From Desulfomonile tiedjei DSM 6799 (GTDB lineage: Bacteria > Desulfobacterota > Desulfomonilia > Desulfomonilales > Desulfomonilaceae), in the NCBI RefSeq assembly GCF_000266945.1, contig NC_018025.1, positions 1,302,001 through 1,366,000 of the forward strand: a DNA stretch of 64,000 bases, in the 5' to 3' direction. Numbering within the stretch: position 1 is the first letter of the stretch; each line of letters starts with the position of its first letter. This document shows, piece after piece, positions 51,713 to 59,951 of the stretch. The notes under the pieces were generated by a model. That model did no database searches. It saw nothing but the letters and a program-made list of their open reading frames with translations, and had not been told where the DNA came from. Both the position numbers and the translations under genes were made by a program.

Positions 51713-52434
51713 AAAACAAACCTTTGAAACAATGGACGGATCAGGAACGAATTCACGCGGTAAAACGCATTTTCAACACCATCAGCCCGCATTACGACCT
51801 CTTGAACAGAATCATGTCCGCGCGAAGGGACGTTTCGTGGAGACGTTTCGTAGTAAAACGATTACCTGAAGATGCTAAGACCATCCTGGACGTTGCCACA
51901 GGGACCGGCGATCTTGCCATCGAAATTGCCGCAAGTCGGGACAGGAAGGTTTTCGGGGCCGATTTCGTCGAAAACATGATGCGTCTGGCAATCGAAAAGA
52001 CCAACGATCGGAATCTATCCGAAAAAATCTCCTATACCGCGGCTGATGCTTTGCATTTGCCGTTTCCGGATAACACGTTCGATGCTGCAACTGTTGCATT
52101 CGGCATACGGAACATGCCGGACAGGCTTGCGGCAATTAAGGAGATGAAGCGTGTCGTCCGACCGCAGGGAAAAATCCTCGTTTTGGAAATGACCTTCCCG
52201 AGGAACCTGCGTCTCAGGCGCTTCTTTACATGGTACTTGAATAATGTGATCCCTTTTGTTGGTGGATTGATCTCGGGAAACAAGAGCGCGTACACGTACC
52301 TGCCCGACTCTATCCAGGATTTCCTCCACCCGGACGATCTGACCGACCTGTTCGACAGGGCCGGACTGAAATCCGTGAAAGCGTTTCCGCTGACCTTTGG
52401 TTTGACGTATCTTCACGAGGGATACGTATCGTGA
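51697..52434 (+). CDS. ubiE: Demethylmenaquinone methyltransferase UbiE/MenG
   Basis: 245 residues. It fits UbiE/MenG throughout: VKRIFNTISPHYDLLNRIMSARRDVSWRR, TILDVATGTGDLAIEIA (SAM motif I), DALHLPFPDNTFDAATVAFGIRNMPD, and LEMTFPRN. It adds the ring methyl group to demethylmenaquinone at the membrane. It overlaps the permease by 16 nt and menA by 4 nt. Confidence 0.95.
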   Translation: MEPALENKPLKQWTDQERIHAVKRIFNTISPHYDLLNRIMSARRDVSWRRFVVKRLPEDAKTILDVATGTGDLAIEIAASRDRKVFGADFVENMMRLAIEKTNDRNLSEKISYTAADALHLPFPDNTFDAATVAFGIRNMPDRLAAIKEMKRVVRPQGKILVLEMTFPRNLRLRRFFTWYLNNVIPFVGGLISGNKSAYTYLPDSIQDFLHPDDLTDLFDRAGLKSVKAFPLTFGLTYLHEGYVS

Positions 52435-53321
52435 CCCACGAGCGTTTAGGTGCATGGATTCAGGCAAGTCGTGTTCCTTTTTTCGTTGCAACGCTCATTC
52501 CCCTCACTCTCGGTGGAGTCGTGGCTGCTCGGGCAGGCGCATGGAATACGGGACGCTGGACCATCGTTCTGATTGCTTCTTTTCTTGTCCATCTGTGTAC
52601 GAATCTGGCGAACGACTATTTCGATTATGAAACCGGCGCGGATTCAGGCGAATCCATCGGGGGAAGCAGAGTCATTCAGGAAGGCAAGATCGCTCCCCAA
52701 GAAATCCGGAATGCTCTCATCCTTCTGTACACAATAGCGTTCGCATGCGGAGTCTGGATTGTGTGGGCATCGGGAGTCTGGTGGCTTGCAGGTGTAATGG
52801 GGTTTTCTTTTTTCTCAAGCGTTTTCTATACCGCTCCGCCTATTCGATATGGATATCTCGGACTGGGGGAACTCTTTGTAGGGATCAATATGGGACCCAT
52901 CATGGTCGGGGGAACAGCGGCTGCCGTTGCAGGAGGTTCCATCGAGAAAGCCTGGGCGGTTTCGATCCCCATTGGTCTCATGGTTGCGATGATTCTCTAT
53001 TACCAATCTCTTCCCGATATCAAGACGGATAAGAGTGTAGGCAAGCGCACCATAGCCGTACGTCTGGGGAACCCGGCCGCAATCTGGGGGTTCAGAGTCT
53101 TTGCTGCAGCTTCGTTGATCTCCATTGCCGGGCTCGTACTTTTTGGGGTGGTCCACCCCGTAGCACTCCTGTCCCTTGTGACGATCCTTCAGGTATATGG
53201 AATAGACCGTATGATTCGAATGAGCCGGGACTGGCAGGATTTGCACGATCGGGGCGGGCGCATGCGCCTGTTTTATCTCACGAACGGATTGTTGTTGATC
53301 CTGGCCGCTGCACTGTCTTGA
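52431..53321 (+). CDS. menA: 1,4-dihydroxy-2-naphthoate (or related) polyprenyltransferase, UbiA family
   Basis: 296 residues with eight or nine TM helices. The two prenyl-diphosphate/Mg motifs are NDYFDYETGAD and DIKTDKSVGKRT. It attaches the isoprenoid tail in menaquinone synthesis; whether its acceptor is the MenABC-pathway naphthoate or the futalosine-pathway one cannot be told here because no other menaquinone genes are present. GTG start overlaps ubiE (GTGA). It is the last gene of the operon. Confidence 0.93.
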   Translation: MTHERLGAWIQASRVPFFVATLIPLTLGGVVAARAGAWNTGRWTIVLIASFLVHLCTNLANDYFDYETGADSGESIGGSRVIQEGKIAPQEIRNALILLYTIAFACGVWIVWASGVWWLAGVMGFSFFSSVFYTAPPIRYGYLGLGELFVGINMGPIMVGGTAAAVAGGSIEKAWAVSIPIGLMVAMILYYQSLPDIKTDKSVGKRTIAVRLGNPAAIWGFRVFAAASLISIAGLVLFGVVHPVALLSLVTILQVYGIDRMIRMSRDWQDLHDRGGRMRLFYLTNGLLLILAAALS

Positions 53322-53406
53322 AAGCAATCGGCCCGTAAAACCCAGCAGGGTGAATGCGACTGTTGAACGATTACTTCGCATCAATTTGCTTTAAAGTTAG
53401 ACAAAA

Positions 53407-53446
53407 ATTCCCTCTAACTCCCCTTTATTAAAGGAGGGAATGGGGG
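53407..53446. repeat. Palindromic C/G-rich repeat D, copy 2
   Basis: CTCCCCTTT-ATT-AAAGGAGGG forms a strong hairpin, with further pairing between the flanking CCCTC and GGGGG. It is related to the element at 18303-18388 and could terminate the menA transcript. Confidence 0.6.
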
Positions 53447-53448
53447 CG

Positions 53449-53651
53449 TAGGCGCTAACTTATGGCGTTTTTGGTCGTTTGTTCCGGAGGAACAACTGAC
53501 AATAGGCCGGTGATTCATCGCCGGATAAGGAAAAACCTAATGATTTTAGAGTCCGGGAGGGACGGCTGATACACAAATTCCCGGCAATGAATTACCGGGC
53601 TATTTTCTTTGGTCCCTGCGGGACAAAGAATTGCAGAAAAATTAGCGCCTA
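53449..53651. repeat. Multi-hairpin element bounded by a 10-bp inverted repeat
   Basis: TAGGCGCTAA (53449-53458) and TTAGCGCCTA (53642-53651) are exact complements. Between them lie at least four hairpins in series: GTTCC-GGA-GGAAC, CCGGTGA...TCGCCGG, CCCGGCAAT...ATTACCGGG and CTTTGGTCCC...GGGACAAAG. There is no coding frame. Confidence 0.7.
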
Positions 53652-53685
53652 TGGGGAATGGGGGGTTTTGAACGCAAATTGATTA

Positions 53686-53940
53686 TTAGAGACTACCTTC
53701 TCTGGACCAGTGCTCGGATTGCTGTTTCTTGCGCTCGTCCCACTGTTGGCGTGCTTCGGAGGGTGGGGGGATGATATTGGAAAGGGATCTGAGGCCGGGA
53801 ACTTTTCTCGTGAGCCATCCTTCTTCCTGTTCTGTGTCGAATCCTGCTTTCACAGGGTTTCCAGCCTTCAAAGCGGAACATGAACTGAGCAACGGCATGA
53901 AGAGAATGGACATAACCAAGAGCATTGCATGAAATTTCAT
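53686..53940 (-). CDS. Small lipoprotein of unknown function
   Basis: 84 residues. Signal peptide with lipobox LLSSC (Cys near 21). The mature part is short and hydrophilic (KAGNPVKAGFDTEQEEGWLTRKVPG), ending in a Gln/Lys/Glu-rich tail (ARQQWDERKKQQSEHW). GGGG lies upstream of the ATG. It is about 170 nt downstream of the spermidine-synthase-like gene on the same strand. No family recognised. Confidence 0.72.
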   Translation of the reverse strand: MKFHAMLLVMSILFMPLLSSCSALKAGNPVKAGFDTEQEEGWLTRKVPGLRSLSNIIPPPSEARQQWDERKKQQSEHWSREGSL

Positions 53941-54110
53941 AAATATCCCCTGTTCATGAAGGGTTGATTAAATGCGACCAACCGGGGATGAGCTTATAAC
54001 GATTATCGCCTGCGGATACAAGAACTTTTCTCTCATACATTAAAAAAGTTTTTAAATTTTCCGAGTCATAAGGGCAATGATGAGAATCGATGCCAGGAAA
54101 TTGGATGGAT

Positions 54111-56609
54111 CTATTTGATACCTTTTTGATTCAAAGGTGAATAGCAAGGGGAATCCCCCTGCAAGAAGCCACGATTTCCTATTTGGCGGAATAAACTTCC
54201 TGCAATCACATATACCGCTGCTGCAGAAACCAGGAGTGCGTCGAACCCCCACACCATGGCAATCAGGACTGCCGCGCATGCCGATATGACTGATGCGAAT
54301 CCATTGATCGCCCATGCAAGGGGAACTGCGGGGGCAGCATTTTCGTGCACCTTCATCAATCCGGAGGGGAAGGGCATTCCCATGAAGAAAGCGGGAATCG
54401 CCATGACTCCTATTCCAATGGAATATTTGCAGAATTCGGAGGCTCCGGCTGCAGACTCGAGAAGAAGGGGGAATGCAAAAGTAAAAGCGAGCACAAAAAG
54501 ACTTATAATGCACCCCACGGAAACAATCCCCCCAGGGATACTGCGTGAAACGGAAGACGAACAGAAACTGCCTATTCCTGCAAAAAAGAGAAACGTTCCT
54601 ACCACCACTCCCGCAGCGATCACGGGATCGCCGAAGAAACGTGTGAAGATCTGAACAAAACTCATCTCCACGAACATGAACCCAATTCCCAGACATCCGA
54701 AGTAACCCGCCAAAGAGATCACGTACCTGAACGACGGACCTTCTGCACTTCGAATCAGCAGGATCGCCGGACCGGGAATCAATATCGAAGCGAAAGTGAT
54801 TGCCCATAACAATGAGATCAGCAGCACGAGAAAACCCATTTCAGCCCGGGCAGGCCACAACGGACCGAATACTTCCGCCAGGCGCGCCAACGATCTCCAT
54901 TTGAAAAAATCGTAGAAGAAAGGACTGTCGTCACGCGCCGGTTCGATGCGAAAGAGCCAGGTGTCGAGGAATTCTTCACGATTCGTTGGGAGCAGCTTAT
55001 TGACCGCTTCGTGATACCAGGATTTCCCACCCGGTCCGGGAAGCACGTGAATCTTATTTGTGTCTTCAGGCCGTATTCCAGGAAACCATTCAACTTCCCA
55101 CGACATTTTTCGAGCTGCCTCTCGGAAAGCATTCACCTCGGTATCGGTGAATTCCGATCTTCCTACCAGGGTCACAAAGGAAAGCTCGTCCCGTGCAAGC
55201 AGCAGGTGATTACCGGGCGCCTTTGCTCCCGCTCTCTCCAGAGCTTCTATCCAGGTTGCAATAATCTTGAGATTATCCCGGGCAGGCTCCTGTATTCCCC
55301 GTACCACGCAAGCAATTCCCCTTTCCGAAAGCCGGGAGAGGCTCTTGCCATATCCCTCGACGGTAGCCAAATAGTCTTCCCGCAGCCCTCCTATGCCGCC
55401 TGAGCCTGCGGCAAATCCTTCCAGTCCGGCAAATTGTATGACATCGAATACCTCATCGGTTGAATCGAGAAACGCCCGAGGTTCCTGTACGCCGATCCGT
55501 ACACGGGGATCGTCGAACACATGGCTCGCGTGCTCCCGCAGGACTCTGACGATATTGGCATCCGGCTGAACCACGGTAATCGAATCGGCCGGTGTGAGCC
55601 GTGCCGCCCAGATGTGAACTCCCCCGGTTTCTCCCAGAATCAGAACTCGTTTGGGTGCGATTATCTTGTAGGGCAGGGAGTAAAGAGCGCTGTCAAGAAA
55701 CCGTGCGTCCTTCTCTGATTTTATGTCGAGAATGGATCCGACCTGGAATCCGTCCACCAGGAGCATATCCATGGGAGGAGGCGCTTCCCGAGAACTGAGA
55801 GCAAGCAGCGAATGGAATAGCGAGCTCGAGAACACATCTATTCGACCTCTCGGACCGGATCGCGATATCAGCCTTTCAGCAGCTCCCTGTTTCTCCAATT
55901 GCTGCACGTAAGCCAAGGGTTTGTACTGATCCACGTTGAGCGGGAACGACCGGTCGGGGGGCAGGGCAAACCCAGCCGAAACGATGATTGCCGTCCCTGC
56001 AAGAACCCACGAGTACGCAGCACTTCCTGTCCGGGCCGCGAAGAGAAGGAACAAGCCTGATACGAGGACCACAAGCGACAGAACCAGCACAAGCCCGTTG
56101 GCTGGAAAACGTGCGAGTAGCACTATGGACCCGATCGCTCCAGCAGCACTCCCGGCGAGATTGGATGCGTAGATTCCCGGTACTTCCTCTTTTCCCGCCA
56201 TGAGGGCAAGTCCTATGAGCAATCCGGCCAAAAGAAAAGGCAGACTATGGACGACCCAGAAGAGCGTCCACCAGGCAATGGTGCTTCCCCACGCTATAGG
56301 CGGAAAATAGACATTCAAAGGGAGCAATTCCCCGACCTTGAAACTGGCCGGAAGACACAAAGCGAAAACGAGAGTCCCCCATCTCAGCACATTCTCAGAG
56401 TTCTTCTCAAACCATGCCCCACCCAATGCGAGTATTGCTCCACCCGCACCAAACCCCAGCAGCGCACAACTGATCACGAGAAATGAGAAATGATGATAGC
56501 GCGCGATAAGCAGACAGCGCATCAGTACGATCTGCCATCCCACCGCGACGAACGAAATAAGGAAAATCGCGGCAAGAAAAAACCCGTACCGCATCGAAAC
56601 AGCATTCAT
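54111..56609 (-). CDS. Polytopic membrane protein with spermidine-synthase-like domain
   Basis: 832 residues: about six or seven N-terminal TM helices (1-210), a soluble Rossmann-type domain like spermidine synthase (about 225-560; APKRVLILGETGGVHIWAARL, DSITVVQPDANIVRVLREH, FDVIQFAGLEG), and about seven C-terminal TM helices (585-815). Such fused proteins are common in Desulfobacterota and their substrate is unknown. The SpeE polyamine-binding residues are not obviously kept (the usual GGGDG loop reads GETGG), so true spermidine synthesis is doubtful. It begins 3 nt after the pcm stop. Confidence 0.85.
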   Translation of the reverse strand: MNAVSMRYGFFLAAIFLISFVAVGWQIVLMRCLLIARYHHFSFLVISCALLGFGAGGAILALGGAWFEKNSENVLRWGTLVFALCLPASFKVGELLPLNVYFPPIAWGSTIAWWTLFWVVHSLPFLLAGLLIGLALMAGKEEVPGIYASNLAGSAAGAIGSIVLLARFPANGLVLVLSLVVLVSGLFLLFAARTGSAAYSWVLAGTAIIVSAGFALPPDRSFPLNVDQYKPLAYVQQLEKQGAAERLISRSGPRGRIDVFSSSLFHSLLALSSREAPPPMDMLLVDGFQVGSILDIKSEKDARFLDSALYSLPYKIIAPKRVLILGETGGVHIWAARLTPADSITVVQPDANIVRVLREHASHVFDDPRVRIGVQEPRAFLDSTDEVFDVIQFAGLEGFAAGSGGIGGLREDYLATVEGYGKSLSRLSERGIACVVRGIQEPARDNLKIIATWIEALERAGAKAPGNHLLLARDELSFVTLVGRSEFTDTEVNAFREAARKMSWEVEWFPGIRPEDTNKIHVLPGPGGKSWYHEAVNKLLPTNREEFLDTWLFRIEPARDDSPFFYDFFKWRSLARLAEVFGPLWPARAEMGFLVLLISLLWAITFASILIPGPAILLIRSAEGPSFRYVISLAGYFGCLGIGFMFVEMSFVQIFTRFFGDPVIAAGVVVGTFLFFAGIGSFCSSSVSRSIPGGIVSVGCIISLFVLAFTFAFPLLLESAAGASEFCKYSIGIGVMAIPAFFMGMPFPSGLMKVHENAAPAVPLAWAINGFASVISACAAVLIAMVWGFDALLVSAAAVYVIAGSLFRQIGNRGFLQGDSPCYSPLNQKGIK

Positions 56610-56612
56610 TTA

Positions 56613-57380
56613 TCAATGTGTTCCACGGAGCAGGGGAACGAATCGTACGAGTTCCAGAGTCTGTGAAGTACGGCCACCCTGCTGGTCTTTTGACACGAGC
56701 AGGAGTCTTTGCGTTTCGAAACCGCCCCCCACCGGGATAATCATTTTGCCTCCGGGCTTGAGCTGATCGAACAGGGGGGCAGGTATGTGCAATGCTGCAC
56801 AGGTTACAATGATGCGATCATAGGGAGCACCCTCGCTCAGGCCGAAGTATCCATCCCCCTGGCGAACGACGACGGATGAATAGCCCAGATCCTGAAGTCG
56901 CTTGGATGCCGACCGGTACAGCTCTTCGATAATTTCCACCGTGTACACGTGAGGCGTAATCTGTGCCAGAACTGCAGCCTGATATCCGGAGCCGGTACCG
57001 ATTTCGAGAACCTTCATTCCCGGTTCCACTCCCAGCGCCTGAGTCATGAGAGCAACGATGTACGGCTGGGAAATGGTCTGACCGAATCCTATGGGCAAAG
57101 GAGTGTCTTCATATGACAACCGCCTGTGACTGCTCGGCACGAACAGATGACGAGGAACCGTGAGCATAGCTTGCAGCACTGCAGCGTTTTCTATGGGAGT
57201 GCGGCCGAGACCCTTGAACTGAGTCTCCACCATGCGCTTGCGTTCCTGCTGCATTTCGGAAACGGGTAGAGATTGTGCGGATACAAGGATGTCAATCGAG
57301 CAGACGATCAGGAATGCCAATAGTGCGGCAACCCGGGTAAAGCAAAAAACATGTTGTCGATTTTGCGGACAGTTATACAT
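56613..57380 (-). CDS. pcm: Protein-L-isoaspartate O-methyltransferase with export signal
   Basis: 255 residues. The catalytic part is ordinary PCMT: MVETQFKGLGRTPIENAAVLQAML, VPRHLFVP, PLPIGFGQTISQPYIVALMTQAL, VLEIGTGSGYQAAVLAQI and VTCAALHIP. It repairs isoaspartyl residues in aged proteins. Unusually, residues about 12-36 form a hydrophobic signal sequence (TRVAALLAFLIVCSIDILVSAQS), pointing to a periplasmic enzyme. SAM supply in the periplasm is an open question for such forms. The ATG overlaps the rimI stop by one nucleotide. Confidence 0.92.
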   Translation of the reverse strand: MYNCPQNRQHVFCFTRVAALLAFLIVCSIDILVSAQSLPVSEMQQERKRMVETQFKGLGRTPIENAAVLQAMLTVPRHLFVPSSHRRLSYEDTPLPIGFGQTISQPYIVALMTQALGVEPGMKVLEIGTGSGYQAAVLAQITPHVYTVEIIEELYRSASKRLQDLGYSSVVVRQGDGYFGLSEGAPYDRIIVTCAALHIPAPLFDQLKPGGKMIIPVGGGFETQRLLLVSKDQQGGRTSQTLELVRFVPLLRGTH

Positions 57381-57880
57381 CAGCGCGCAATTTCTTCCGA
57401 ATTCTGGGGTGCTGATTCTGTCTGGTTACCCAACCATTTTTCCATGACAAAAGCATCGTCATCGACCACTGCATAGTATTTCTTCCGAAACCCGACGGAG
57501 TTGAATCCTGCTTTCTTGTAGAGCGCTCGAGCAGCGGAATTCCGTCGTGCGACCTCGAGGATAATACGATTCATGCCGTTCCCCCTGCAGATCTCTTCGA
57601 GGTGTTGCATGATCTTGAAACCAATACCGCGGCCTCGCTTTGTGTCGGCAACCGCGATATTGAACAGGTGAGCCTCATCGAGGACTTGCCAGAAACACAT
57701 GTACCCCACAATTTGCCCGGACTCCCTGAACACGATCAGTCGCGAATGCCTGTGGGCCAGTTCGTCGAGAAACATTTGTCGCGACCAGGGGGTTGGAAAA
57801 GAGACAGCCTCGATGCTCAAGACTTCGTCCAGATCTTCGGCAGTCATCGGTTCAGGCGTTATGTCGAGAATGTCGTACAT
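57380..57880 (-). CDS. rimI: Ribosomal protein S18 alanine N-acetyltransferase RimI
   Basis: 166-residue GNAT acetyltransferase. SFPTPWSRQMFLDEL, LFNIAVADTKRGRGIGFKIMQHL (acetyl-CoA loop RGRGIG), LEVARRNSAARALYKKAGF and RKKYYA are RimI hallmarks. It acetylates the N-terminus of S18. No strong ribosome-binding site is seen before ATG 57880; an internal ATG at 57847 is possible. It is followed directly by pcm. Confidence 0.92.
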   Translation of the reverse strand: MYDILDITPEPMTAEDLDEVLSIEAVSFPTPWSRQMFLDELAHRHSRLIVFRESGQIVGYMCFWQVLDEAHLFNIAVADTKRGRGIGFKIMQHLEEICRGNGMNRIILEVARRNSAARALYKKAGFNSVGFRKKYYAVVDDDAFVMEKWLGNQTESAPQNSEEIAR

Positions 57881-57907
57881 GTACGTGTTTTCAGGCGCTC
57901 GCGTTTT

Positions 57908-58603
57908 CTAGATACCAACCAGCAGCCCTCCCGCCAAAGCAGTTATCAGACCTGCCATAAACAACGCAATATGTCTCTTTTCGGCGAATCCCTGTAATAA
58001 TTCCATTGCTCCCACCAGAGGGACGGAATAGTAGCCCAACTCGAGCGCACGCTGAGCCGGTACAGGAAACCACGTAATAAAGATATCCACCAGGGTAGCT
58101 CCTGCAAGTACCGCCATGAAGATCATACCAAATGCACAGCCGAACCCGAGCAGCAAGCCTCCGAAGAAATATCGGGATAGAGGCGGTCCAAAGCCGTCAG
58201 CCAGAGACTTTTCGGCTTTTTGTGCCAGACCGCCCAGTCCGAGCCTGACCAGATAATCCAATCGGGCACCGGCAAATGCCAGGGGAAGAAGGATAAGAAA
58301 ACTGAGGAAAACCACTGCAGTAATCGAGACAGAAGAGGTCTGTTTTACAATGACTGCAACCGCAGCAGTGGAAACTGAAGCGATGGTGACATCCGGCGGA
58401 ACATATCCTCCAACCGGCGGCCTGTCCAACCACAAGACCTCATACAGGAGCCCTGCTGCAAGGCCGACTGTGAAATCTCCAAGGGCGAACCCGATCAAAG
58501 GCGCTGCCACGAGCGGTCTCGAGATCATGATTTGAAAGACCTGGAACCTGTCCAACCAAAGCAAGCCTCCGAGGGTTCCGGCCAGCAATGCGTCATAAAA
58601 CAT
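57908..58603 (-). CDS. PTS mannose-family EIIC component
   Basis: 231 residues, polytopic, of the mannose/fructose/sorbose EIIC family: GLLWLDRFQVFQIMISRPLVAAPLIGFALGD, LYEVLWLDRPPVGGYVPPD, then further TM helices. EIIC normally forms the sugar channel with EIID, which is absent here. It lies 376 nt downstream of EIIB across a repeat-bearing gap, on the same strand. Transport ability without EIID is doubtful; a regulatory role is possible. Confidence 0.88.
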   Translation of the reverse strand: MFYDALLAGTLGGLLWLDRFQVFQIMISRPLVAAPLIGFALGDFTVGLAAGLLYEVLWLDRPPVGGYVPPDVTIASVSTAAVAVIVKQTSSVSITAVVFLSFLILLPLAFAGARLDYLVRLGLGGLAQKAEKSLADGFGPPLSRYFFGGLLLGFGCAFGMIFMAVLAGATLVDIFITWFPVPAQRALELGYYSVPLVGAMELLQGFAEKRHIALFMAGLITALAGGLLVGI

Positions 58604-58979
58604 GGCAACAGCCCCAGGATTGAATTGTCACCGGGTGACAATCGGTGCAATCTTCGCCTTCAATACAGCGCCCATGGCAAATGTCCGGATTCTTGTCCGA
58701 TTGCGGAAAGCGCTTCTCGAAAATTGGTGGGTGCCGGCCTCCGTGCCGGCACATTTTTCAAAATAAATCGACCCGTTCGGCCCTGCAGGGACGTCCGCCC
58801 TACCGTTCCTTGTTAAGAGTAGGGTGTTCAAAAAGGTCAGATCATGTCAACTGCTGTAATCGCAAATCGTGAATCCAAGTAGCGTCGGTCCACTATGATG
58901 AGGACATGGTTACATCAAAGATCGCTTCTGAGTGGCTTTATGCGTTCCCGAGCACATGCACGGAGAACGTAAGTGTCGA
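58604..58979. other. Gap between the EIIB and EIIC genes, with a dispersed repeat
   Basis: 376 nt where EIIB and EIIC genes would usually be close together. It contains repeat B copy 3 (58696-58806). I looked for remnants of an EIID gene in the minus-strand frames and saw none. Confidence 0.65.
58696..58806 (-). repeat. Dispersed repeat B, copy 3
   Basis: In reverse complement it reads GGTAGGGC... through GAAAAATGTGCCGGCACGG to CACCCACCAATTTTCGAG, closely matching the 4420-4501 copy and extending beyond it. Confidence 0.82.
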
Positions 58980-59474
58980 TCACCTCTCTTCGGGCAGGCA
59001 ATCGCACACCTCGCAAAAATCAACAGACTTTTCAAAAGGCACACTCTGAATATGCACGCGCACCCCTTCCTCAACAATGTTCAAAAGTGCCCGAAGACTG
59101 TCATTGCCCAGTATCACGGATCTGCTCAAAGAAGCTACAGCGCTGTTTGCAGTTAAGTTGCCCAGGTTGAGGCGGTCGAAGTTCACTCCCAGTTTTTTGA
59201 GCCTGAGGGCGTCAAGGGGATTGTCCACGAGGATCATGCGTCTCACGTCTCTCTCGTTTTCACGCATGAGCAACGAGGCAATCCGATCGACACTGTCGAT
59301 CACGACTTTGACGGAAAATGGGACCGCAGATGAAAGAATTTCCTGTTGTATGAGATCATCGGCCAGGGCATCATTCGCAATGAATAATTCCTCTGCCCTG
59401 GTGGAAGGGACCCACCCTTCCAGGACTTGTCCGTGTATGAGCCTCTCGTCAACTCGTACGAGGACTATGGGCAT
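58980..59474 (-). CDS. PTS mannose-family EIIB component
   Basis: 164 residues. The phosphorylation site is His14 in DERLIHGQV, the signature of mannose-class EIIB, and FIANDALADD, VDNPLDALRL and NLGNLTA follow the family. It would accept phosphate from EIIA and pass it to a sugar. It follows EIIA by 41 nt. Confidence 0.93.
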   Translation of the reverse strand: MPIVLVRVDERLIHGQVLEGWVPSTRAEELFIANDALADDLIQQEILSSAVPFSVKVVIDSVDRIASLLMRENERDVRRMILVDNPLDALRLKKLGVNFDRLNLGNLTANSAVASLSRSVILGNDSLRALLNIVEEGVRVHIQSVPFEKSVDFCEVCDCLPEER

Positions 59475-59515
59475 CTATATACCTCGACGGCTTCCAGGCG
59501 CAGCGGCACTGTTCT

Positions 59516-59926
59516 TCATTTCATTCTCCGTCTCAAAAACTCGCCTGCGAGGTATATGTTCTCTTTGCCCGCATCCGCAACGAGTTTTGCCAGGCCGGTC
59601 AGATCCTGTTCGTTTCGTGAGTTGACTGCTTTAATGATCATGGGAAGGTTCAATCCGGTGACTACTTCAACGCTTCCCTCCTGGAGAAAAGCCAGCGAGA
59701 GATTCGTTGGAGTGCCTCCGAACAAATCCGTTAGAATTAACACACCGTTACCCTGACCGACCTTCTTGATGGAGTCGGCAATCTGATTTCTCAGAGAATC
59801 CGGTGAATCACCGGGATCTATACTCAAAGCTATTAACGAATCTTCAGAATTCAATCCTATTAAACGAGCGGTATTGATGAACTGCTGTCCCAACTCGCCA
59901 TGGGTCAGCACAAGTATTCCAATCAT
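59516..59926 (-). CDS. PTS mannose-family EIIA component
   Basis: 136 residues. Active His9 in LVLTHGELG; LTDLFGGTPTNLS and VVTGLNLPMI are family motifs. It receives phosphate from HPr. Neither HPr nor enzyme I is in the window. It follows rapZ by 25 nt. Confidence 0.95.
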   Translation of the reverse strand: MIGILVLTHGELGQQFINTARLIGLNSEDSLIALSIDPGDSPDSLRNQIADSIKKVGQGNGVLILTDLFGGTPTNLSLAFLQEGSVEVVTGLNLPMIIKAVNSRNEQDLTGLAKLVADAGKENIYLAGEFLRRRMK

Positions 59927-59951
59927 AGTTTACATTCCTGAGGTGTATGAA

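Larger units (their letters stand above)
53322..53685. other. Intergenic region made largely of palindromic repeats
   Basis: 364 nt after menA. It holds a copy of C/G-rich repeat D (53407-53446) and a chain of hairpins bounded by a 10-bp inverted repeat (53449-53651). No gene is seen. Confidence 0.7.

Noticed and set aside
54111-56609. Functional spermidine synthase
   Set aside because: The domain fold is similar, but the nucleotide loop and polyamine-site residues are not clearly kept and the protein is fused to two sets of TM helices.
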